Made by a program: the position numbers and the translations under genes. Below the pieces are notes generated by a model that saw nothing but the letters and a program-made list of their open reading frames with translations, ran no database searches and was not told the origin of the DNA. A stretch of DNA of 64,000 nt from Sunxiuqinia sp965372405 (GTDB taxonomy: Bacteria; Bacteroidota; Bacteroidia; Bacteroidales; Prolixibacteraceae), in NCBI GenBank assembly GCA_965372405.1, contig CBDVCE010000012.1:13318-77317 (forward strand), written 5' to 3'. Below, in pieces: positions 43,522 through 52,226 of this stretch; position 1 is the first letter of the stretch, and the number at the start of each line of letters is the position of its first letter.

Positions 43522-44869
43522 ATTGGTTATGAAATTCATCTTTGAATGAAGTACGGACACAACGAAACCCAATATATGATTTTACTGAGTCTTGATATTC
43601 ATAGCTGCGTGTTCCATTTCGAAGGAAATAGGCCACATCTTTCCATGAGCCACCACGAACAACTTTCCTTTTCATAACTGGTGGATCATTTGGAGTAGCT
43701 TCATATTCAAGCATCGGATTAAAATCACTGATGCCATCATAAGCTGATTCATAGAAAGCGCTACTGGTCCATTCCGAAACATTTCCGGCCATATCATATA
43801 GCTTTACATCATTTGGATCAAAAGAGCCTACTTTTATTGTTGTACAGCCCATGTTATTGTCTGCAACATAATTTCCTCGGCGAGGCTTAAAATTGGCAAC
43901 ATAGCATCCGTAGTTATTGGTTGAGTAATAACTACCCCAAGGATAAAGTGTACGTTCATTTGAACCGCGCGCAGCATATTCCCATTCAGCTTCAGTTGGT
44001 AGTCTGTAGTCATGAAGTTCTGGAACCTCAAATTTCACCTGATACTCATTCATTAATTTTGTGCGCCAATTGCAAAAAGCTTTGGCTTGTTTCCAACTTA
44101 CCCCAACAACTGGATAGTCATCAAAAGCAACATGCCAGAAATATTTTTTAGTAAGCGGTTCGTTGTATGAGTAAGTATAGTCTCTAACCCAGCAAAGTGT
44201 ATCTGGATATACAGGAGTGGTTTCCTGCATAATAAATGAAGAACGATTTTCAATTGGAACTTGTTCTCCATCTTTTGTTCTAATAGAGCCTTGATATGAT
44301 TGAGTTTCAAAATCGTAACTATTCGCTCGTTTAGCAGCTTGTTTATAATCAACCCAATAATAGTTGTAATATAATTTTCGGGAGTCAACTAATTTCTTGA
44401 AATAGAAACGTTCTGCTTCAGGCACATATAAATCTTCCATGGCGCCCTGAAAGTCTTTATTTCCCCATTCAATCGGAATTTCCCAATTCAATCTGGGAAT
44501 ATCATAGAAAGTACCTTTGCCATCATCCGTAATTAAGTATTCCGGAAAGCTTTCTGCGAGTATTTGGCGTGCTGTGGAATCTCTTACCCAAAAAACAAAC
44601 TGGCGATATTCATTATTAGTAATTTCAGTATCGTCCATCCAGAAAGCTTCAACAGATACTCGCTTGGCATTATTAAATTCAGACTGAAGTTCATTATCCT
44701 CAGGTCCCATTACATAACTTCCGCGTTCGATGTATGACATTCCAAAAGGGACAGGTTCATAGAATGGTTCAGCATCTTTTTGTCCGTCAAGGTATTGAAT
44801 CATTGTATCATTCTTGCAGGAAGAAAACAATAGGATTGCAGAAAGATATATGAATACTTTTTTTACCAT
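43520..44869 (-). CDS. Second GldK/PorK-like lipoprotein (SUMF1 fold)
   Basis: 449 residues. SPII signal MVKKVFIYLSAILLFSSC. It is colinear with GldK at 48460-49797 over almost the whole length: both have SVEAFWMDDTEITNNEYRQF-type N-termini, E-R-F-x-x-K-K, YYWxDYxQAAKR, IENRSSFI, PDTLCWxRDYTYSYNEP, DYPVVGVxWKQAKxFCxWRTKL, YRLPTExEWEYAA, NVxEWT and RKVxRGGSWKD. It is thus a paralogue of GldK, not a typical GldJ. The SUMF1 fold is structural here; no catalytic cysteine pair is evident. A terminator lies between gldN and this gene, so it may be expressed separately. Confidence 0.9.
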   Translation of the reverse strand: MVKKVFIYLSAILLFSSCKNDTMIQYLDGQKDAEPFYEPVPFGMSYIERGSYVMGPEDNELQSEFNNAKRVSVEAFWMDDTEITNNEYRQFVFWVRDSTARQILAESFPEYLITDDGKGTFYDIPRLNWEIPIEWGNKDFQGAMEDLYVPEAERFYFKKLVDSRKLYYNYYWVDYKQAAKRANSYDFETQSYQGSIRTKDGEQVPIENRSSFIMQETTPVYPDTLCWVRDYTYSYNEPLTKKYFWHVAFDDYPVVGVSWKQAKAFCNWRTKLMNEYQVKFEVPELHDYRLPTEAEWEYAARGSNERTLYPWGSYYSTNNYGCYVANFKPRRGNYVADNNMGCTTIKVGSFDPNDVKLYDMAGNVSEWTSSAFYESAYDGISDFNPMLEYEATPNDPPVMKRKVVRGGSWKDVAYFLRNGTRSYEYQDSVKSYIGFRCVRTSFKDEFHNQ

Positions 44870-44932
44870 ACCAGTTCCAAAAACTTACTCTTTCAAAACG
44901 CTGAGTCTAATTTGATATTGCCGTTATAACTG

Positions 44933-44963
44933 AAAAAAGCCTTACGAGAAACCTCATAAGGCT
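44933..44963 (-). terminator. Rho-independent terminator between gldN and the second gldK
   Basis: Minus strand AGCCTTATGAG, GTTT loop, CTCGTAAGGCT (11 pairs including one G-U), then six T. It lies about 20 bp after the gldN stop and would end or attenuate the porP-gldKLMN transcript. Confidence 0.82.
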
Positions 44964-44984
44964 GGATATTAAAATATCTTGTTT

Positions 44985-45839
44985 TTAATACTCCCAAAGG
45001 TCTTGTTCAAAGTCGAATATTTTTTGCTCAATTTTTTGTGACTCAAGCATTGCCTCGCGTCCTGTTAAGTATTGGCTAATAGACCGATTGTTGTATACAT
45101 TCGATTCTCTAACGATGTAACTGTTGAATTTCCGTTTAATAAATAGGTCATCAAAAGACATATTTTGAGCCGTGTTATTTGGGTTGAAAACAGCATTAGA
45201 TGCAAGAAGGGGACGCGCTTCTGGATAATAAACCCAAAACACCTGCTGGCGTTGAGCATTAACCTGGTCAATATCTTCATCGCGATAGTATTCCCTGATT
45301 GGGCAAACTCCAATTATTCGAGCGTTCATGGTCGAAGTTTGTTTGTCAAAGAACCACTCTTCTTTTACCATAAACTGTTTTACTTCTTCAGGACGAATCT
45401 CTCCAGAGATCACTTTTTCTTCAAATTCACCTGTCATCGCATTCCTTACTTTACGAGTGCGAGTTGTTGCACCAAAAGCTTCTTTAACCTGCTCGAAGGT
45501 CATTGGGACTTTAAACTCATCATCAGTACGAGCATCGTATGCAGTTATTTGGCCGTCTTCAATTCCTTTTAGAAAAAGGTTGACTAAGTTGAATCTGTCT
45601 TCCATTTTTTCAGAAGGAAAATAAAGAACCTGATTCATTTTCTCTCTAAGGTCAATAACTCTCCAGATTTTACGAGACCACATTACATCAGCTTCACGTA
45701 CGTGAGGCAGAGGCATGGGCTTACGGTTACTAATATCTGTCCTTTTGAATGCTCCGTCAATAATTTGTGCATTTGCTTCTGGCAGTGGTGCCCCAAAAAC
45801 ACAAATAATAATTCCGATAAATACTAATACCTTTTTCAT
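44985..45839 (-). CDS. gldN: T9SS ring protein GldN/PorN
   Basis: 284 residues from the ATG at 45837-45839 (MKKVLVFIGIIICVFGAPLPEANAQ, an SPI signal). The frame is open 36 codons further up, but those overlap gldM and precede the signal peptide. The mature protein matches GldN: D-G-A-F-K-R-T-D-I-S-N-R-K-P-M-P-L-P-H-V-R-E-A-D-V-M-W-S-R-K-I-W-R, YFPSEKM, EEWFFDKQTS and FWVYYPEAR. PorN forms the periplasmic ring with PorK. The gldM stop is 1 bp away. Confidence 0.94.
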   Translation of the reverse strand: MKKVLVFIGIIICVFGAPLPEANAQIIDGAFKRTDISNRKPMPLPHVREADVMWSRKIWRVIDLREKMNQVLYFPSEKMEDRFNLVNLFLKGIEDGQITAYDARTDDEFKVPMTFEQVKEAFGATTRTRKVRNAMTGEFEEKVISGEIRPEEVKQFMVKEEWFFDKQTSTMNARIIGVCPIREYYRDEDIDQVNAQRQQVFWVYYPEARPLLASNAVFNPNNTAQNMSFDDLFIKRKFNSYIVRESNVYNNRSISQYLTGREAMLESQKIEQKIFDFEQDLWEY

Positions 45840-45840
45840 A

Positions 45841-47451
45841 TTATCTGATTTTAAAACTAATGGGCGAAAGTGGACGGTTAGAACCATCATCACCCTTTGC
45901 TTGAATATTGTCAATATAAATAATACTTCCTTGTGATAAAGATGCAAATTGAGTTCGCTGATCTGCAGTAAACATGTTTGATTTAGAGCTCCATGTTCTC
46001 ACGTATCCTCCAGCTCCAGTAAAAGTAATGTCGAATTGGGTTACTTTAAAAGCAAGCTCAAAATCAAAATCAACTAAATCAGCAAAAATAGCTTGCTCTG
46101 CCAATAAATCTTCTTTTCGTAACACCCCACCATTTTTCTCAGCGATTGTAGCTAAAGGATCTGGTACTTCTTTAACACGGAAAACCATTGAACCCATATC
46201 GCGAATCACTCCATCAAAGTCGGCCTTAACAAAAACACGTGTATTTTTGCCAAAAATGTCTGGTTGTTGTGGACGAACGACATAATTGCCACCACTTTTT
46301 TCAATACGACCATTTGTCATCGTAACCTTCAAATTTTCAGAAGGCACACCTGGTACTGAAACGCTAACAGGGTTAGGAACTCCAATGTAAAATACATTCA
46401 TTTTAGTTGGAGAGATCGTAACACTTGGTTTGCTAACCTGATACTCCTCTTCGAAAGGATATGTATTGAAATCACCTTCAGGAGTTTTATATTTGATAAT
46501 TCCACCCCATTTAAATGTACCAGAAGAACTAGCAGGAACTTCAAATATCCCTTTCCCATCAACAATTTTAAGAGGTTTGTTATTTACAAAAATCTCAGGT
46601 TGCTGAGTGGTGTCTTCAGCAGCAAGAAAAACTTCAGCACGATAAACATCTCCTTCAAGAACGTATGATGATTTTGCAATTACAGTCGCACCAAGCTTAT
46701 TAAATTTGAATGAACCTGCATCAATCTGTCCGTATAAATAAGAGAGGACATTCGTTTCTGCATTCTGAATATCAATTTGAAGCTTGGATAATAAGGTTAT
46801 AACAGCAATTATTGGGATATTCTCAAAATGCTGAATTTCCCAAGTTTTGTTATCCCCACCTTCTTTCAATCTTTTACGCGGATCTGAAGTATCCAGTTCT
46901 TGTGTTATTGTTTCTCTAAGAGGTGAATCTTCAGTTAATTGACCTAGAAGAAATGCTTTATATGAAGTGATATCTTCATTAAGATCTTCTGCCTTTTTTA
47001 AGCGTATCATTAATTCAGTGGGTACATTCAATTCATCATCCTTTTTAATTGCAATTGTATCTCCGTCAACATTAACTATAAAAGATTTTTCACCTGTTAA
47101 AATCTCACCTTCTTCGGAAATATTAGTTCCACCTGATCTTAAAACAAGTAGTTCTTTTAGGCTGGTGATTTTATTAATTAATGTATCAGTCTCTGATTTT
47201 ACCTTATCAGATTTGTCTTTCCACTCCTGAACTTTCAACGGGTTTTCAGCATACGCTTTTGCAAATGAAGAATAAAGCTGATCATTTTTCAGGTCAACGC
47301 TTTTAAACGTTTGAATCAAGCTGGAATCAACAACACGAAAGGCATCCAGAACTTCGGAAGCTACATTTAGCGCCATCATTGCTAATAGCACCAAATACAT
47401 CATGTTTATCATTTTTTGCCGCGGTGTTTCCGGGCAATTTTTTACTCCCAT
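45841..47451 (-). CDS. gldM: T9SS motor protein GldM/PorM
   Basis: 536 residues. N-terminus G-V-K-N-C-P-E-T-P-R-Q-K-M-I-N-M-M-Y-L-V-L-L-A-M-M-A-L-N with one transmembrane helix (about 15-37), then a long periplasmic part of helical and Ig-like domains (D1-D4). GldL and GldM make the proton-driven motor powering T9SS and gliding. Conserved segments such as VFYIGVPNPVSVSVPG and the C-terminal domain are present; length is normal. It is in the order gldL-gldM-gldN with 24 bp and 1 bp gaps. Confidence 0.96.
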   Translation of the reverse strand: MGVKNCPETPRQKMINMMYLVLLAMMALNVASEVLDAFRVVDSSLIQTFKSVDLKNDQLYSSFAKAYAENPLKVQEWKDKSDKVKSETDTLINKITSLKELLVLRSGGTNISEEGEILTGEKSFIVNVDGDTIAIKKDDELNVPTELMIRLKKAEDLNEDITSYKAFLLGQLTEDSPLRETITQELDTSDPRKRLKEGGDNKTWEIQHFENIPIIAVITLLSKLQIDIQNAETNVLSYLYGQIDAGSFKFNKLGATVIAKSSYVLEGDVYRAEVFLAAEDTTQQPEIFVNNKPLKIVDGKGIFEVPASSSGTFKWGGIIKYKTPEGDFNTYPFEEEYQVSKPSVTISPTKMNVFYIGVPNPVSVSVPGVPSENLKVTMTNGRIEKSGGNYVVRPQQPDIFGKNTRVFVKADFDGVIRDMGSMVFRVKEVPDPLATIAEKNGGVLRKEDLLAEQAIFADLVDFDFELAFKVTQFDITFTGAGGYVRTWSSKSNMFTADQRTQFASLSQGSIIYIDNIQAKGDDGSNRPLSPISFKIR

Positions 47452-47475
47452 ATCCTAAGGATCAGTCGGTTTTTA

Positions 47476-48438
47476 CTATTTTTTATAATTCATAGCCCCA
47501 AGCATATTGCCATAAATAGCATTCAAGGCTTCAAGGTGTTTATTTAGCTCTTCGGCATTCTCCTTATATTTTTTTATTTCATCTACTGATGAAGAAATTG
47601 CCTGGTTCATTTGCCCCATTTCGGAAAAGAATTTTTGAGAAGCCTGAAGTTGGCTAGTTGTATCTTTTAGTTGGCTTTCATATGAAGAATTGAGTTGTTG
47701 AAGATTCTGATTTAGCTTAGTAAGATTCTCACCATAATTTTTGGAATGGCTGTCAATTGTATTAAAGCTTTCATCTACTGAACCGGCAATTCGCTTGTAT
47801 GAATCAACTAACTTACTTCCTGTATCGCTAAGTTTTGAAGTAAAATCTTCTCCTGAATCAGCCAATTGATTAAGCATTTCATTGCTTTTGGTTGCCAATT
47901 GTTGTGCTGTAGTTGAGTATGAATCGACTAAGATGCCTACTGAGTCGCTAATATTTTCGTTTGCCTGATTGTTAATTTCAGCAAGTGAATTCATTGATTC
48001 AGCAGCAGAGTTCAGGTTTTTAACGTACATGTCAGTAGCCAATGTCGCAGTAGAAATATCACTAATGCTTGAAGCAGTATTGCTCAAATCAGTTAGTCCT
48101 TTCGAAACTTTGGTTAGTAGCTCAGGTGAAATCTCTGCTTTTGCAAACAGATCATCAAATTTGCTTGATGGATCTTCAGGCTCATCAATCAAGTCAAACT
48201 CCTCATTTAATTGAGGGTAAACTTTTGACCATTCAGGAAGCTCTAATGGCGGTTCAAAAGCCGAAATAAAGAAAATAAAGGCTTCAGTACAAAGACCTAC
48301 AATTAGAATAGGACCAGAATAAGCCCAGTGCTGCAGTTTAAACAAAGCCCCAAGCAATACGATAGAGGCTCCGAGGTTATAAACGTATCCAGTAAAAACT
48401 TTCCACCGTTTATTTTGTATGATTTCTCCAATGTTCAT
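47476..48438 (-). CDS. gldL: T9SS motor protein GldL/PorL
   Basis: 320 residues. Two transmembrane helices at about 17-35 and 42-62 (VYNLGASIVLLGALFKLQHWAYSGPILIVGLCTEAFIFFISAFEPP) with the conserved glutamate in the second helix that is important for motor function in Flavobacterium. The cytoplasmic remainder is long, helical and Ser/Gln/Asn rich. It is 24 bp upstream of gldM and 21 bp after gldK. Confidence 0.95.
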   Translation of the reverse strand: MNIGEIIQNKRWKVFTGYVYNLGASIVLLGALFKLQHWAYSGPILIVGLCTEAFIFFISAFEPPLELPEWSKVYPQLNEEFDLIDEPEDPSSKFDDLFAKAEISPELLTKVSKGLTDLSNTASSISDISTATLATDMYVKNLNSAAESMNSLAEINNQANENISDSVGILVDSYSTTAQQLATKSNEMLNQLADSGEDFTSKLSDTGSKLVDSYKRIAGSVDESFNTIDSHSKNYGENLTKLNQNLQQLNSSYESQLKDTTSQLQASQKFFSEMGQMNQAISSSVDEIKKYKENAEELNKHLEALNAIYGNMLGAMNYKK

Positions 48439-48459
48439 CTGCGATAGATTAATGTGTGA

Positions 48460-49797
48460 TTAAAACTCATTTCCGAATGATGCACGAACACAACGGAAAC
48501 CAACATAAGACTTTGCAGTGTCTTGATATTCAAAGCTTCGGGTTGAAACCTGCATGTAAACTGCAATATCTTTCCATGAACCACCGCGGATTACTTTTCG
48601 CTTCATTGCTGGTGGGTCATCTGGTTTGGCATTGTATTCAAAATTCGGATTGAAATCGTTGAAGTACATATATGCTGATTCGTCGTAAGCTGAAACAGTC
48701 CATTCTGCAACGTTACCAGCCATGTCATATAGTCCAAAACCATTCGGGTCATAAGTACCAACACTTACAGTTGCCATACCTCCATCTTCAACATAATTTC
48801 CTCTTGTAGGTTTAAAGTTTGCAAGGAAATCGCCTTCTTCACTTCGGGTATAATATCCACCCCATGGGTACATTGATAATTTCTTTTCTCCAAGAGCTGC
48901 ATATTCCCATTCAACTTCAGTTGGTAGGCGATAGTCTTGAAGTGGTGCTTCTTCTCTACTTATTAAATATTCGTTATGAAGTTTTGTACGCCAGTGGCAG
49001 AATGATTTCGCCTGTTTCCAGGTAACACCAACAACCGGATAGTCATCAAACCCAGGATGCCAAAAATAACGGGTTGCCCATGGTTCGTTATAGGAATAAG
49101 TGTAATCGCGAATCCAGCAAAGTGTATCTGGATAAACATTTACATGATCACCAAAAATGAATGAAGAACGATTTTCAATTGGATTTTCAGTTCCATTTTC
49201 ATCATAAACTACTCCATCATAACTTTGACTTTCGTAGTCATACATGTTAGAGCGTTTTGCTGCTTGTTGGTAATCGATCCAATAGTAGCTGTAAAAAAGC
49301 TTTCGGGCATCAACTTCCTTTTTATTGAAGAAGCGTTCATTCTCCGGAATGTACAATTCCTCCAACGCATCTACGTAATCAGGATTGTCCCATTCTAAGC
49401 GTTCCTCCCAATTAATCATTGGTGGATCAATTGGGTTGCCATCACGGTCTTCAGTGATCATGAATTCGGGATACTGTTCCCCGACCAATGTGCGTGCGAT
49501 TGAATCGCGAACCCAGTTGATAAACTGTCGATACTCATTGTTAGTAATTTCGGTATCATCCATCCAGAAAGCGTCAATAGAAACCGTTTTCTTGGGGGTT
49601 GAAGACCAGGTTGCATCCTGATCATTAGGACCGATGTTTAAACTTCCACGTTGAACGAAAGTCATGCCATATGGAGCTGGTTCAAACCATTTGCCACGTC
49701 CGGGCACTCCTGTAAGTTCACCATTTCCGGATTTATTACAACTCGTTAATGTAGCGAGTGTTGCAATAATAAAACCTAAAGAAAGTATTTTTTTCAT
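48460..49797 (-). CDS. gldK: T9SS ring lipoprotein GldK/PorK
   Basis: 445 residues. SPII signal with lipobox L-T-S-C (MKKILSLGFIIATLATLTSC). SUMF1-type fold with F-W-M-D-D-T-E-I-T-N-N-E-Y-R-Q-F, YRLPTEVEWEYAALG, GNVAEW and V-I-R-G-G-S-W-K-D. With PorN it forms the large ring under the outer membrane. Second gene of the porP-gldKLMN operon, 34 bp after porP. Confidence 0.95.
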   Translation of the reverse strand: MKKILSLGFIIATLATLTSCNKSGNGELTGVPGRGKWFEPAPYGMTFVQRGSLNIGPNDQDATWSSTPKKTVSIDAFWMDDTEITNNEYRQFINWVRDSIARTLVGEQYPEFMITEDRDGNPIDPPMINWEERLEWDNPDYVDALEELYIPENERFFNKKEVDARKLFYSYYWIDYQQAAKRSNMYDYESQSYDGVVYDENGTENPIENRSSFIFGDHVNVYPDTLCWIRDYTYSYNEPWATRYFWHPGFDDYPVVGVTWKQAKSFCHWRTKLHNEYLISREEAPLQDYRLPTEVEWEYAALGEKKLSMYPWGGYYTRSEEGDFLANFKPTRGNYVEDGGMATVSVGTYDPNGFGLYDMAGNVAEWTVSAYDESAYMYFNDFNPNFEYNAKPDDPPAMKRKVIRGGSWKDIAVYMQVSTRSFEYQDTAKSYVGFRCVRASFGNEF

Positions 49798-49831
49798 AGT
49801 TGCGCTATAAGTTGCTTACAATTGAATCAGG

Positions 49832-50785
49832 TTACAAAAACCGAATACTTTTATATTTTTTTTGTCCACTCCGGCCAAGGTTCATCGAATAATTCAGGAA
49901 AATCTCCTGTGATCCGAAACTGTACCTTCCCAAAGCAGAAGTTGTTACGTCATATGCAAAGCCTACCTTGAGGCCATTTATCAATTCTACTCCTAAAAGA
50001 ACGGAGACCGCATCCTGAAATCGGTATGTTAATCCTCCCCAAAAGCGGTCGTTATAAATTAAGTCAACGTTCAAATCTACCTGTGTGCTAGCCAAATCTG
50101 ATTTAACAATTGCAGACGGCTGCAACTGAAATAACGGGTCAGGCAAGCTAATATTGTACCCTCCATACAAATAGTAATGTCGGGTAAGGAACGTTGGTTC
50201 TGAATCCAAGTATTTAAAAGAACCCTGGTTTAAATGCGTAATTGCAAAACCAGCAAAGTAATCTTTTGATCTCAGCAATAGTCCAAATCCTGCGTCAAAT
50301 GTAATCTGGCTGCCATCCATATTTTGTAGCAACGGATCATTTTCATCATATGAGACATCAGTTAATCCTTCATTAGTTGGGAATTTCCATTCTGAATTAA
50401 ACGAACGGTTCATAAAACCAAACGAAAGTCCCATGCCTAGTTCCCCAATGCTAGTGGTTACATGATGCGCAAAATTTAAATTGACAAGAACGTTTTTCTC
50501 AAATCCATATTCATCGCTGACAATATTAAATCCAACTCCATTATCTCCTCCAAACTTGTCAGTTGCGGCTTCAACACTAAATACCAATGTTTTTGGACCA
50601 CCATCGATGCCACTCCATTGATACCTGTTCAGTATTAGGCCACTAATTGCTTCATTGCTCCCTGCATAACCGGGATTAATCGATAAGTGAGCAAATTTAC
50701 TAAACCCAAATTGTGGGTCTTCTTGCGCAATTGCCGCTAAGTTAGATAATATTAACAAAAATAAAAAGCAAAATAAATTTTTCAT
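49832..50785 (-). CDS. porP: PorP/SprF-family T9SS outer-membrane protein
   Basis: 317 residues from the ATG at 50783-50785 (MKNLFCFLFLLILSNLAAIAQ, SPI signal ending in A-x-A-Q). The frame is open to 50821, but the 12 extra residues precede the signal. Family pattern: D-P-Q-F-G-F-S-K-F-A-H-L-S-I-N-P-G-Y-A-G-S, ILNRYQWSGIDGGP and a beta-barrel with alternating strands. First gene of the gldKLMN operon. Confidence 0.92.
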   Translation of the reverse strand: MKNLFCFLFLLILSNLAAIAQEDPQFGFSKFAHLSINPGYAGSNEAISGLILNRYQWSGIDGGPKTLVFSVEAATDKFGGDNGVGFNIVSDEYGFEKNVLVNLNFAHHVTTSIGELGMGLSFGFMNRSFNSEWKFPTNEGLTDVSYDENDPLLQNMDGSQITFDAGFGLLLRSKDYFAGFAITHLNQGSFKYLDSEPTFLTRHYYLYGGYNISLPDPLFQLQPSAIVKSDLASTQVDLNVDLIYNDRFWGGLTYRFQDAVSVLLGVELINGLKVGFAYDVTTSALGRYSFGSQEIFLNYSMNLGRSGQKKYKSIRFL

Positions 50786-50892
50786 AAATAAGCTTTTGCT
50801 GCTTCTTTCGGGACTTTCCAAGTGTTTCTATTAAAGGATTTTCTAATTCTCTTATATTAGTTTAAATTTCTTCAACGCAATGTTTTAATCTT

Positions 50893-52047
50893 TTATTTTA
50901 CCATTTTGTTTAATTTTCTAATATTTCTCCACCAGCGATCTGGAATTTCGTTTCTCGCAGTCATCTCATAGTCTTCCTGTGTGCAAGGAATCAGTTTTTC
51001 AATAGTTTGTTGTTCGTCAGTTATTTGCATCCACCAACGCCCGGTTTTCCTACTCTGGTAAAATGTAATTGGAAGGTCAATATCTTCAATGTCAACCATG
51101 AAATGATTGAATTCATCTTCTTCCCCCGGAGGGGTTTCAACCACACGAGAATTAAATCCATCCAGAAAGTGCCAGATAATTTGAGCCATTAATTTACTAC
51201 TTACATCTTGTTGATCAAGCTCCGGGATTAAATTAAAGAATCCTGCAATTTTCATTTGATCGGCTAATCCTGCATATCTTGCTATTTGACAAGCTTCTTC
51301 TGCATATAATCCATTAGGGGAAGCAAAGTATTGCCCTGGAGCTTCCATTTGCCTAACCGAATTAAGATCAAAACTTAGTATATCTGCTTGACGTAGATAT
51401 GGTTCAATGTCAATCATGCCAAATCGTACATGGCCAAGTCGTTTTGCATCTGCTAAATGCGTATTAGCCTGGTCAATCTCAAGACCATCGGTGAAATAAT
51501 TCTGATAACCCAAAGTTGTATGGGAAAATAAGTTTTGTTGTTTCTCAAATATAAAATTTAGATAATTTTCTGAATTCATTTTTTTCGAACCTTTTACATA
51601 GTCAATTCTTGGATCTACATTAACAAGGCTGAATGGAGTATCTTCAAATGCTTTGGTAAGACCAAAAGTTAAGTCCTGGCTTCCTCCTAATACAATAACC
51701 ATTTTTCCACTTTTAACAAGTTCCTCGCAAACATCTCTTAAGGCAAAATAGCTGTCGTTTTCTTTTTTACCAGCTGGAATATTTCCAAGGTCTAGAATCT
51801 TGAAACGTGGAGTTATTCGATTCAGGCTATACAGATGCTCTCTTATTTTATCAGGAGCTTTTGCGCTGCCTCTTACCACCGAATTTCGATCTTCTTCAAT
51901 GCCAATAATTACCACTTTTGCTTTTTCGAGCGAAAGTTTAGCCTGATTTTTTTCAAGTACAGATGCTAATGAAAACTTCTTTTGTGCCCAAGGTGCAAGC
52001 TCAATATTGTGAAAGTCAATGGGTTTAAAATATAGTTCCAGATCCAT
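50893..52047 (-). CDS. Arginase/formimidoylglutamase-fold protein with degenerate metal site
   Basis: 384 residues. The ureohydrolase fold is recognisable (VVIIGIEEDRNSVVRGSAKAPDKIREHLYSL, then MVIVLGGSQDLTFGLTKAF), but the manganese ligands are replaced: G-G-D-H-S reads G-G-S-Q-D, D-A-H-x-D reads D-P-R-I-D, and S-x-D-x-D-x-x-D-P reads S-F-D-L-N-S-V-R-Q-M-E-A-P. It is therefore unlikely to hydrolyse arginine-type substrates. A C-terminal extension of about 90 residues (DEFNHFMVDIEDIDLPITFYQSRKTGRWWMQI) is not part of arginases. It lies 107 bp upstream of porP. It may be a binding or regulatory protein; role unknown. Confidence 0.85.
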   Translation of the reverse strand: MDLELYFKPIDFHNIELAPWAQKKFSLASVLEKNQAKLSLEKAKVVIIGIEEDRNSVVRGSAKAPDKIREHLYSLNRITPRFKILDLGNIPAGKKENDSYFALRDVCEELVKSGKMVIVLGGSQDLTFGLTKAFEDTPFSLVNVDPRIDYVKGSKKMNSENYLNFIFEKQQNLFSHTTLGYQNYFTDGLEIDQANTHLADAKRLGHVRFGMIDIEPYLRQADILSFDLNSVRQMEAPGQYFASPNGLYAEEACQIARYAGLADQMKIAGFFNLIPELDQQDVSSKLMAQIIWHFLDGFNSRVVETPPGEEDEFNHFMVDIEDIDLPITFYQSRKTGRWWMQITDEQQTIEKLIPCTQEDYEMTARNEIPDRWWRNIRKLNKMVK

Positions 52048-52189
52048 GTGGTGGTTTATTTGAAAACAATGAAACGAGTATAAATTTAATCAATTAAGAT
52101 TCATTAAAAATATGATTAAATTTCATTGTGAGGAACACACGATGCCATTTTTTCATTAATAATTAATTGTATGAAATTAAGCTTTTAAA

Positions 52190-52224
52190 TAAAAAAGGCA
52201 AACAGTTTATTTGTTTGCCTTTCA
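52190..52224 (-). terminator. Rho-independent terminator of topA
   Basis: Minus strand AAAGGCAAACA, 7-nt loop, TGTTTGCCTTT, then a T-rich tail, starting 5 bp after the topA stop. Stem of 11 bp. Confidence 0.85.
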
Positions 52225-52226
52225 TT

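Noticed and set aside
45165..45572. 135-residue plus-strand ORF inside gldN
   Set aside because: It is antisense to gldN and only an open reverse frame.
52048..52190. Second phased array near a CGAGTA at about 52075
   Set aside because: It is a single copy with no repeats at 21-bp spacing.
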